Shown one piece after another: positions 1-5,290 of a DNA stretch of 5,680 nt. The stretch comes from Bacillota bacterium. Its GTDB lineage: Bacteria > Bacillota > Clostridia > Oscillospirales > Acutalibacteraceae. The position numbers and the translations under genes are program-made. How positions within the stretch are numbered: the first letter of the stretch is position 1; each line of letters begins with the position of its first letter. The stretch spans positions 1 to 5,680 of the forward strand of contig JAEWUH010000190.1 of assembly GCA_023397245.1 (NCBI GenBank), read 5' to 3'. Below the pieces are notes generated by a model. That model worked only from the letters and a program-made list of their open reading frames with translations. It made no database searches and was not told the DNA's origin.

Positions 1-87
1 ATACTGGACCTTGCCAAGCGTTACAAGCCGATCCATCCGGATACGGTCGCCGCCTACAATCAGGTGGTACTGGCATATAAATTATAA
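1..87 (+). CDS. yqeK: C-terminal end of YqeK-like HD-domain bis(5'-nucleosyl)-tetraphosphatase (partial)
   Basis: An open frame runs from the first base to a TAA at 85-87 and gives 28 residues, ILDLAKRYKPIHPDTVAAYN followed by QVVLAYKL. The IHPDT-x-AA-x-N ending resembles the C terminus of the YqeK family, HD-domain proteins that hydrolyse Ap4A symmetrically to ADP. The catalytic HD residues would lie upstream of the window, so this call rests on the tail motif and on gene order. In many Firmicutes yqeK sits directly before rsfS, as here: only 20 bases separate this stop from the chosen rsfS start, which suggests co-transcription and possibly translational coupling. No terminator lies between the two genes. 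An unrelated protein with a similar tail cannot be excluded. Confidence 0.7.
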   Translation: MLDLAKRYKPIHPDTVAAYNQVVLAYKL

Positions 88-95
88 CAGAATAT

Positions 96-104
96 AAGGA
101 AAGG
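96..104 (+). promoter_or_regulatory. Tandem ribosome binding site of rsfS
   Basis: AAGGAAAGG contains two overlapping Shine-Dalgarno cores. The first, AAGGA at 96-100, lies 7 bases before the ATG at 108, which is ideal spacing. The second, AAAGG at 100-104, lies 9 bases before the ATG at 114. A TTG at 105 abuts the site and is too close to be used. I favour ATG 108; ATG 114 is the alternative. Confidence 0.65.
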
Positions 105-107
105 TTG

Positions 108-464
108 ATGAGAATGACATCTCTTGAACTGGCAACGGAAGCCGCAAAAATACTGAGCAGCAAAAAAGCCCTGAATCTAAAGGTGATCGGGATTAAGGAT
201 ATATCGGTTCTTGCAGACTATTTTGTAATCGCAACCGGAACGAGCAGCACACATGTAAAATCCCTTGCCGATGAGGTTGAATTCAAGCTCAAGCAGGTTG
301 AAGTTGCCCCCACGCATACCGAGGGCTTCCGCTCCAATTCCTGGGTTCTTCTGGATTACGGATCCGTTATTGTACACGTGTTTACAACTGATTCGCGTGA
401 ATTCTATGATCTTGACCGCCTATGGCAGGACGGCGAGATGGTCGAAATCGCAGGTCTTGAATAA
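108..464 (+). CDS. rsfS: Ribosomal silencing factor RsfS (Iojap/YbeB family)
   Basis: This encodes a 118-residue cytoplasmic protein of the RsfS/Iojap/DUF143 family. The family binds ribosomal protein uL14 on the 50S subunit and blocks 30S joining, lowering translation in starvation or stationary phase. Family landmarks are visible: an N-terminal LELATEAAKIL helix, ADYFVIATGTSS at residues 36-47, an H-V-x-S-L-A-D-E-V helix after it, and the core strand WVLLDYGSVIVHVF at 79-92. REFYDLDRLW follows at 97-106. The length matches the usual 105-120 residues. The common core is D-x-G-D-V-I-V-H; here the second Asp is Ser (S86), a mild change. It lies 20 bases after the yqeK-like gene and 72 bases before leuS with no clear terminator between, so all three are probably in one transcript. 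ATG 114 is a possible alternative start. Confidence 0.95.
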   Translation: MRMTSLELATEAAKILSSKKALNLKVIGIKDISVLADYFVIATGTSSTHVKSLADEVEFKLKQVEVAPTHTEGFRSNSWVLLDYGSVIVHVFTTDSREFYDLDRLWQDGEMVEIAGLE

Positions 465-472
465 GATTCTAC

Positions 473-499
473 CGGCGCCCGGCGCAAGCCGTGCCGCCG
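473..499 (+). other. GC-rich nested hairpin in the rsfS-leuS gap
   Basis: An inner stem CGGC (480-483)/GCCG (488-491) closes a GCAA loop, which fits the stable GNRA tetraloop class. An outer CGGC (473-476)/GCCG (496-499) can stack around it across small internal loops. No T-run follows, only TTACATAAATG, so it is not an intrinsic terminator. It could be an RNA stability or processing element, or simply a chance product of local GC richness. Confidence 0.3.
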
Positions 500-520
500 T
501 TACATAAATGAGAAATATAT

Positions 521-532
521 GGGAGCGAAGGA
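521..532 (+). promoter_or_regulatory. Ribosome binding region that sets the leuS start
   Basis: GGGAG at 521-525 lies 11 bases, and AAGGA at 528-532 lies 4 bases, before the ATG at 537. The upstream in-frame ATG at 519 overlaps this site and has no purine-rich core before it (AGAAATAT only). This supports 537 as the start. Confidence 0.7.
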
Positions 533-536
533 AATC

Positions 537-2942
537 ATGAAATACGATCACAAACCTATTGAGAAAAAGTGGCAGGAAAAATGGGAGCAGGCCGGCGTTT
601 TTCACGCCTCCAATACTTCTGAAAAACCAAAATACTACGCGCTGATTGAATTTCCCTATCCGTCCGGTCAGGGGCTTCATGTCGGTCATCCGCGCTCCTA
701 CACGGCCATCGATATTATTGCCCGTAAGCGCCGCCTGCAGGGCTACAACGTGCTCTACCCAATCGGCTGGGACGCTTTCGGCCTTCCTACCGAAAACTTC
801 GCAATCAAAAACCATGTGCATCCGGCAGAGGTCACGAAGAAGAATATCGCCCGCTTTAAGCAGCAGCTTCAGTCGCTCGGCATTTCATTCGACTGGTCGC
901 GCGAAATCAACACCACGGATCCGGATTATTATAAATGGACGCAGTGGATTTTCCTGCAGCTGTTTAAGCACGGCCTTGCCTATAAAAAAGAGATGGCCGT
1001 AAACTGGTGCACCTCCTGCAAATGCGTGCTTGCCAACGAAGAAGTCGTCAACGGCGTCTGCGAACGCTGCGGCAGCGAGGTCGTCCGCAAGGTAAAGTCC
1101 CAGTGGATGCTTAAAATCACCGAGTACGCGCAGCGCCTCATCGACGACCTGAGCCTTGTGGATTATCCGGACCGTGTAAAAACGCAGCAGACAAACTGGA
1201 TCGGCCGTTCCACGGGCGCGGAGGTGGACTTCGGCACTACTGCCGGGGACAAGCTGACCGTCTATACCACAAGGCCGGATACGCTCTACGGCGCGACCTA
1301 CATGGTCGTTTCCCCGGAGCACCCGATGATTGAAAAATGGGCGGACAGGCTTAATAATATTGCAGAAATCCGTGCGTATCAGGAAGAAGCCGCCAAGAAG
1401 TCCGATTTTGAACGCACCGAGGTTGCCAAGGACAAAACCGGCGTTCGTCTGGACGGCGTTTCCGCCATCAACCCGGTAACAGGGAAGGAAATCCCGATCT
1501 TTATTTCCGATTATGTGCTCGTATCCTACGGCACCGGCGCTATTATGGCCGTTCCGGCGCACGATACCCGCGACTGGGAGTTCGCAAAGAAATTTGAACT
1601 CCCGATCATCGAGGTGGTCAAGGGCGGAGACGTTCAGAACGAAGCTTTCACCGACTGTGCCACCGGCATTATGGTGAATTCCGGGATTCTGGACGGGCTG
1701 ACCGTGGAGCAGGCCAAGAAGAAGATCACGGAATATCTGACCGAAAAGGGGATCGGCCACGCGAAGGTGAACTTTAAGCTGCGCGACTGGGTATTTTCCC
1801 GCCAGCGTTACTGGGGCGAGCCAATCCCGATTGTATACTGCGAAAAATGCGGCTATGTCGCGCTCCCGGAAAGCGAGCTGCCGCTGCGCCTCCCGAATGT
1901 AAAATCCTACGAGCCGACCGATAACGGTGAATCGCCGCTTGCCCACATGACCGAGTGGGTGGAAACCACCTGCCCGCACTGCGGCGGAAAAGCCAAGCGC
2001 GAAACCGATACCATGCCGCAGTGGGCCGGGTCGTCCTGGTACTTCCTGCGTTATATGGATCCGCATAACAATGACGCGCTTGCCAGCCCGGAAGCGCTCA
2101 AATACTGGGCTCCGGTTGACTGGTACAACGGCGGCATGGAGCATACGACCCTGCATCTGCTTTACAGCCGTTTCTGGCATAAATTCCTTTATGACATCGG
2201 CGTTGTTCCCACTCCGGAGCCGTACGCAAAGCGTACAAGCCACGGCATGATTTTGGGCGAGAACGGCGAGAAGATGAGCAAGTCCCGCGGCAACGTGGTG
2301 AACCCGGATGAGATCGTAAACGAGTACGGCGCGGACACCATGCGTCTTTACGAGATGTTTATCGGCGATTTTGAAAAGGCTGCGCCGTGGAGCGCTACGG
2401 GCATCAAAGGCTGCCGCCGTTTCGTGGAACGTTACTGGAACCTGCAGAACAACCTTAATGAGGAAAAAGGCATCCGCAAGAGCCTGGAAATCGCGTTTAA
2501 CAAGACCATTAAAAAGGTCGGCGAGGATATGGAAAACCTCAAGTTCAACACGGCAATCGCCGCCCTGATGGCACTGATGAACGACATTTCGGACGTCGGC
2601 TCCATTACCGCCGACGAGTTGAAAGTTTATACCCTCCTGATGAATCCGTTCGCGCCCCATGTGACCGAGGAAGTATGGAATACGATGAAGTTTGGCGGTA
2701 TGGCCTGCGAGCAGGAATGGCCGAAGTACGACGAGGCAAAATGCAAAGAGGACAGCGTTGAGATTGCCGTTCAGGTTAACGGCAAGGTGCGCGCCCGCTT
2801 AAACGTCCTCGCCGACATAACCGGCGACGCGGCAATCTCCGCCGCCAAGGCCGACGAAAAAATCGCCGCCGAAATCAGCGGAAAAAATATCGTCAAGGAA
2901 CTTTATGTTCCCGGCAAACTCGTGAATCTTGTGGTAAAGTAA
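537..2942 (+). CDS. leuS: Leucyl-tRNA synthetase (class Ia)
   Basis: This encodes an 801-residue cytoplasmic leucine-tRNA ligase that charges tRNA-Leu using ATP. The class I signature is HVGH at 48-51 within YPSGQGLHVGH, and the second signature is KMSKS at 579-583. The CP1 editing domain is intact: TTRPDT at 244-249 and GTGAIMAVPAHDTRD at 332-346, whose last Asp matches the conserved editing Asp (D345 in E. coli). Two four-Cys clusters look zinc-binding: C158/C161/C175/C178 and C435/C438/C479/C482. SHGMILGENGEKMSKS runs straight into the catalytic loop without the leucine-specific insertion of E. coli, as in B. subtilis-type enzymes of about 800 residues. The C-terminal tRNA-binding module ends with a V-x-G-K-L-V-N-x-V motif. 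The MKYDHKPIEKKW start fits family N termini. No T-box fits in the 72-base gap upstream, so expression likely depends on the upstream operon promoter. Confidence 0.98.
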   Translation: MKYDHKPIEKKWQEKWEQAGVFHASNTSEKPKYYALIEFPYPSGQGLHVGHPRSYTAIDIIARKRRLQGYNVLYPIGWDAFGLPTENFAIKNHVHPAEVTKKNIARFKQQLQSLGISFDWSREINTTDPDYYKWTQWIFLQLFKHGLAYKKEMAVNWCTSCKCVLANEEVVNGVCERCGSEVVRKVKSQWMLKITEYAQRLIDDLSLVDYPDRVKTQQTNWIGRSTGAEVDFGTTAGDKLTVYTTRPDTLYGATYMVVSPEHPMIEKWADRLNNIAEIRAYQEEAAKKSDFERTEVAKDKTGVRLDGVSAINPVTGKEIPIFISDYVLVSYGTGAIMAVPAHDTRDWEFAKKFELPIIEVVKGGDVQNEAFTDCATGIMVNSGILDGLTVEQAKKKITEYLTEKGIGHAKVNFKLRDWVFSRQRYWGEPIPIVYCEKCGYVALPESELPLRLPNVKSYEPTDNGESPLAHMTEWVETTCPHCGGKAKRETDTMPQWAGSSWYFLRYMDPHNNDALASPEALKYWAPVDWYNGGMEHTTLHLLYSRFWHKFLYDIGVVPTPEPYAKRTSHGMILGENGEKMSKSRGNVVNPDEIVNEYGADTMRLYEMFIGDFEKAAPWSATGIKGCRRFVERYWNLQNNLNEEKGIRKSLEIAFNKTIKKVGEDMENLKFNTAIAALMALMNDISDVGSITADELKVYTLLMNPFAPHVTEEVWNTMKFGGMACEQEWPKYDEAKCKEDSVEIAVQVNGKVRARLNVLADITGDAAISAAKADEKIAAEISGKNIVKELYVPGKLVNLVVK

Positions 2943-2953
2943 TAAAAATTGAG

Positions 2954-2983
2954 CGGCATCGGTTTTGTACCGGTGCCGTTTTT
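2954..2983 (+). terminator. Intrinsic terminator of leuS
   Basis: CGGCATCGG (2954-2962) pairs with CCGGTGCCG (2970-2978), with one U·G wobble at 2959/2973 and a possible extra T-A pair closing the loop. TTTTT follows at 2979-2983. It lies 11 bases after the leuS stop. On the minus strand the wobble becomes an A·C mismatch, so the hairpin is built for plus-strand RNA. Confidence 0.9.
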
Positions 2984-2993
2984 GCAACAATAC

Positions 2994-3022
2994 AGGCCGC
3001 CCGGCAAAACACCGGACGGCCT
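2994..3022 (-). terminator. Probable terminator of the minus-strand zinc ribbon-DUF1294 gene
   Basis: The minus strand reads AGGCCGTCCGG, loop TGTTTTG, CCGGGCGGCCT: an 11-bp stem with one U·G wobble, starting 18 bases after that gene's stop. On the plus strand the same position (3000/3016) is a C·A mismatch, so the minus orientation is preferred. The tail TGTATTGTTG is only moderately T-rich. It might also back up leuS termination, because TTAATTTT follows it on the plus strand. Confidence 0.65.
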
Positions 3023-3040
3023 TAATTTTCCATATGCATA

Positions 3041-3688
3041 TTATCTAAATATTAAATATGCAGCGATAAGCTGCAATATAATGATAACAGGGATACCGAC
3101 CATGAATTTCTTGTGCTGCGTTTTATGGCGGATCAGCCGCATGGTGATGAGCATGGCGGGGGAGCCGCCGAGCGCCGCGAGCAGCAGAAGGGTGCTCTCC
3201 GGTACGCGCCAAAGATGTTTTTTTGCCTGCCGCTTATCGTATACCGTCGCAAGAATTGCGATAAAATTAATAATAATCAGGTAATAACCGCAATATATAT
3301 AAACAGGCATGTCTCCTCCGATTAAAGCAGATGCACCGCAGTTGGGGCAGTAGCGGCTGCTTTGGTCTACCGCGCATTTGCAGTTCGGGCATATTTTTTT
3401 GTTTGACCGGTGTACCGCATACATAAGATTCGGTTCGATTTCGGCGGCGTAATCCCGTTCCAGACGTTGGCCTTCCTCCTTGGGTATCTCATACACCGTG
3501 CCGCAGCCCGGGCAGGTAACAAAATACCGCCTGCCAAAGCGGAAAAGCGGAAGAAAGAACAGGGTGAACTGCTGGTACGTACACGTCACAAAAGCCATTG
3601 CATCACCGGTGGAGCAGCAGGTGAAAAAGCGGCATCTGCGCGTTCCAATGCTGTTTTGGCCGTTTGTAAATCCGAAAATCAGGAACAT
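3041..3688 (-). CDS. Zinc-ribbon membrane protein with C-terminal DUF1294 domain
   Basis: This encodes 215 residues of unknown function. Residues 1-70 resemble the zinc_ribbon_15 family: an MFLIFGFTNGQ start, a TLFFLPLFRFGRRYF core at 42-56 and CPGCG at 59-63. The first knuckle is degenerate (C19, C24, C25, C36 instead of a clean CxxC). A second zinc ribbon is complete: C100-P-N-C103 and C114-P-N-C117. Residues 128-150 form a membrane segment leading into a DUF1294 domain, recognised by YDKRQAK (150-156), RVPESTLL (161-168), LGG (173-175) and RHKTQHKKF (187-195). Further hydrophobic stretches lie at about 165-183 and 197-214. GGAGG at 3695-3699 (6-base spacer) and a near-consensus promoter set the start. 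It is convergent with leuS and divergent from the GHL10 gene, so it is probably a single-gene unit. The domain calls are from motif recognition. No reaction is known for DUF1294, and the ribbons may serve in protein or nucleic-acid binding (inference). Confidence 0.9.
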   Translation of the reverse strand: MFLIFGFTNGQNSIGTRRCRFFTCCSTGDAMAFVTCTYQQFTLFFLPLFRFGRRYFVTCPGCGTVYEIPKEEGQRLERDYAAEIEPNLMYAVHRSNKKICPNCKCAVDQSSRYCPNCGASALIGGDMPVYIYCGYYLIIINFIAILATVYDKRQAKKHLWRVPESTLLLLAALGGSPAMLITMRLIRHKTQHKKFMVGIPVIIILQLIAAYLIFR

Positions 3689-3694
3689 ATCGCA

Positions 3695-3699
3695 CCTCC
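3695..3699 (-). promoter_or_regulatory. Ribosome binding site of the zinc ribbon-DUF1294 gene
   Basis: The minus strand reads GGAGGTGCGATATG: a strong GGAGG core 6 bases before the ATG at 3688-3686. This fixes the start of the gene. Confidence 0.85.
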
Positions 3700-3716
3700 A
3701 TTGGTTGTTACCATGT

Positions 3717-3745
3717 ATCCTACACTATAAAACAGTCGGTGTCAA
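3717..3745 (-). promoter_or_regulatory. Sigma-A-type promoter for the zinc ribbon-DUF1294 gene
   Basis: On the minus strand TTGACA (3745-3740) is followed by 17 bases and TAGGAT (3722-3717). The -35 is a perfect consensus and the -10 matches TATAAT at four of six positions. The predicted transcript start is near 3710, giving a leader of about 22 bases that holds the GGAGG site. The gene is probably expressed under housekeeping sigma control; I see no clear operator palindrome. Confidence 0.8.
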
Positions 3746-3789
3746 ACGGAATCGGTTAAAAATTTCGCGGGTGTTTACAGAATCGGGAC

Positions 3790-3799
3790 AAGGAAAGGA
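3790..3799 (+). promoter_or_regulatory. Tandem ribosome binding site of the GHL10 gene
   Basis: AAGGAAAGGA holds two AAGGA cores. The first (3790-3794) lies 5 bases before ATG 3800; the second (3795-3799) lies 9 bases before ATG 3809. Both starts are in frame and differ by only three residues before the membrane anchor. Confidence 0.65.
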
Positions 3800-5191
3800 A
3801 TGATCTTTATGGTGATCCGGCTTTTTGACCGGCACAGTATTTTCGTATGCGTCTGCATTATGGCCGTGGTCATTGCGGTTACAATGGCGTTTAACCTCGG
3901 AAGTAAAAACCGCACGGCTCCGAACAGCGAAGCCTCGCAGTCGGCTTCTTCGAAAACGGAATCAATCGGCTCGGCGTCGTCATCCCCTTTGGAATCCTTC
4001 GCTGATTTCTCTCAGCCTGTTTCTGAAAATACAGGAGCCTCCGCTGCCGCGCCTTCCTCCGGTACGGCTGTCTCTTCCCAGACTGCGGCTGTTTCTGCCG
4101 CCGCTTCCGGCGAGATGCGCGCCGTCTGGGTTCCTTACATGAGCCTGGATATGAGCCGTGAGGAGGATAAAAGCGAAAAGGCATTTCAGAAAAAGTTTGA
4201 CGCGATCATTGTAAACGCGAAAAAATGCAATATGAATACGCTGATTGTACACGTACGCCCGTTCGGCGACGCTTTGTATAAATCCTCCTACTATCCGTGG
4301 AGCCACACGGTGGGCGGGACGCAGGGTGTAAACCCAGGTTATGACCCGCTTGCTTATATGGTGTCCGCGTCCCATAAGGCGGGGCTGAAAATTCATGCGT
4401 GGGTAAACCCGCTGCGGGTTCAGATCGCCTCTACGCCGTCCATTCTGGCACAGGAGAATCCTTACAATACATGGATTAATGACACTTCCAAACCCGGCTG
4501 GGTGGTGGAGAGCGGCAGCGGTAAGTATTATAATCCCGCTTATACACAGGTTCGCAGGCTGATTGCGGACGGCGCGAAGGAGATTGCGAAAAATTACGAG
4601 GTGGACGGCATCCAGTTTGACGACTATTTCTATCCCACACAGGACGCTGCCTTTGACAAAGCAGCCTATGACAATTACCGTTCTTCCGCGCAGAAAAACG
4701 GAACGCCGCTCAGCCTGCAGGAATGGCGCAGAGCAAACGTAAACGCTCTGGTTTCGCTGGTTTACAGTGAGATTAAATCCGCAAAGCCGGGTGTTGTGTT
4801 CGGCATTGCTCCGCAGGGCAACGTGCAGAACGATATGAACCTCGGCGCCGACGTTGTTTCGTGGTGCGGCACGCAGGGCTACGTTGATTATATTTGTCCG
4901 CAGCTGTATGTGAATTTTGAAAATCCGGTTCTTCCTTATGATACGGCGGTGCAGAGCTGGCGCAAGCTCGTAACGAACAAGAATATTAAGCTGTATTTCG
5001 GACTGGCGGTTTATAAGGCCGGCTCCGACGCGGACAGCGGCACATGGAAAAAGTCCGATACGATTCTGGCACAGCAGGTCAGTCTGGGGCGGAAAACCCC
5101 CTGCGACGGATTTATGTTCTATTCCGCCGATTATCTGAGCAGCAGCCAAACGAAAGAAGAAATCCAGAATGTGATGAAAGTGCTGAATTGA
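3800..5191 (+). CDS. Membrane-anchored or secreted glycosyl-hydrolase-10-like protein (GHL10 family)
   Basis: This encodes 463 residues. A short basic N terminus precedes a hydrophobic segment at about 13-31, acting as an uncleaved anchor or signal peptide; the Cys residues at 17 and 19 sit inside it without a lipobox. A Ser/Ala/Thr-rich linker spans about 38-104, typical of a wall-spanning spacer. The catalytic-type domain runs from 106 to the end and matches GHL10 (pfam02638, YngK-like). Landmarks are MRAVWVPYMSLD at 106-117, NTLIVHVRPFGDALY at 146-160, GYDPLAY at 180-186, HAWVNP at 199-204, DGIQFDDYFYP at 269-279 and a later ICPQLYVNF strand. D274 and D275 are the obvious acidic candidates for catalysis (inference). 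The family is thought to act on polysaccharide, possibly cell-wall glycan, outside the cell; the substrate here is unknown. It stands alone between a divergent gene and a convergent one. ATG 3809 is an equally good start. Confidence 0.92.
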   Translation: MIFMVIRLFDRHSIFVCVCIMAVVIAVTMAFNLGSKNRTAPNSEASQSASSKTESIGSASSSPLESFADFSQPVSENTGASAAAPSSGTAVSSQTAAVSAAASGEMRAVWVPYMSLDMSREEDKSEKAFQKKFDAIIVNAKKCNMNTLIVHVRPFGDALYKSSYYPWSHTVGGTQGVNPGYDPLAYMVSASHKAGLKIHAWVNPLRVQIASTPSILAQENPYNTWINDTSKPGWVVESGSGKYYNPAYTQVRRLIADGAKEIAKNYEVDGIQFDDYFYPTQDAAFDKAAYDNYRSSAQKNGTPLSLQEWRRANVNALVSLVYSEIKSAKPGVVFGIAPQGNVQNDMNLGADVVSWCGTQGYVDYICPQLYVNFENPVLPYDTAVQSWRKLVTNKNIKLYFGLAVYKAGSDADSGTWKKSDTILAQQVSLGRKTPCDGFMFYSADYLSSSQTKEEIQNVMKVLN

Positions 5192-5198
5192 GAATGAA

Positions 5199-5215
5199 AT
5201 TCTATTTATTAGAAT
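5199..5215. repeat. Short AT-rich inverted repeat after the GHL10 gene
   Basis: ATTCTA (5199-5204) and TAGAAT (5210-5215) are perfect inverted copies around TTTAT, starting 8 bases after the GHL10 stop. The stem is weak and AT-rich, with no T-run after it on the plus strand, so it is unlikely to terminate transcription alone. The 5192-5249 gap otherwise shows nothing. Confidence 0.3.
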
Positions 5216-5249
5216 AATAAAAAGTATCGGGCAAGTGCAATAATAACTA

Positions 5250-5290
5250 AACTGAGCCGCTATCCGCTTTCAGCAGGTAGTGGCTCAGTT
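5250..5290. terminator. Hairpin terminator shared by convergent GHL10 and ATPase genes
   Basis: AACTGAGCCGCTA (5250-5262) pairs with TAGTGGCTCAGTT (5278-5290) over 13 positions, with one G·U on the plus strand. The loop can extend the stem through CC/GG and GCT/AGC around TTC. Minus-strand transcripts meet a T-rich tail (TTTAGTTATTATT) directly after the stem, as expected for an intrinsic terminator of the ATPase gene. Plus-strand transcripts have the better stem but a poor tail (GTTAATCC). The last two bases of the 3' arm overlap the ATPase stop codon. Confidence 0.7.

Noticed and set aside
105..107. TTG as rsfS start
   Set aside because: It directly abuts the Shine-Dalgarno sequence with no spacer, while ATG 108 is in frame with ideal spacing.
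519..536. Upstream ATG as leuS start, adding six residues
   Set aside because: It overlaps the purine-rich ribosome binding site and lacks one of its own. The ATG at 537 gives the usual family N terminus.
885..2660. A 591-codon open frame on the minus strand inside leuS
   Set aside because: It is wholly antisense to a clear leuS with intact motifs throughout. It shows no recognisable domain and is an expected shadow of the codon bias of leuS.
3237..3310. AT-rich patch with ATATAT and AATAATAAT runs
   Set aside because: It codes for the first membrane segment of the DUF1294 part (Ile/Tyr/Asn codons), which explains the composition. No origin-like or repeat structure is seen.
3410..3803. Plus-strand frames opposite the zinc ribbon-DUF1294 gene
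   Set aside because: They overlap a minus-strand gene that has its own promoter, ribosome binding site and recognisable zinc-ribbon motifs. They also run through its promoter.
3848..3858. Possible lipoprotein signal at the Cys residues 17 and 19 of the GHL10 protein
   Set aside because: The Cys residues lie early inside the hydrophobic core and are not preceded by a lipobox (L-A/S-G/A-C), so a transmembrane anchor or ordinary signal is more likely.
3980..5149. A 389-codon open frame on the minus strand inside the GHL10 gene
   Set aside because: It is antisense to a well-supported family member, is rich in Arg/Ile/His without domain motifs, and has no convincing ribosome binding site.
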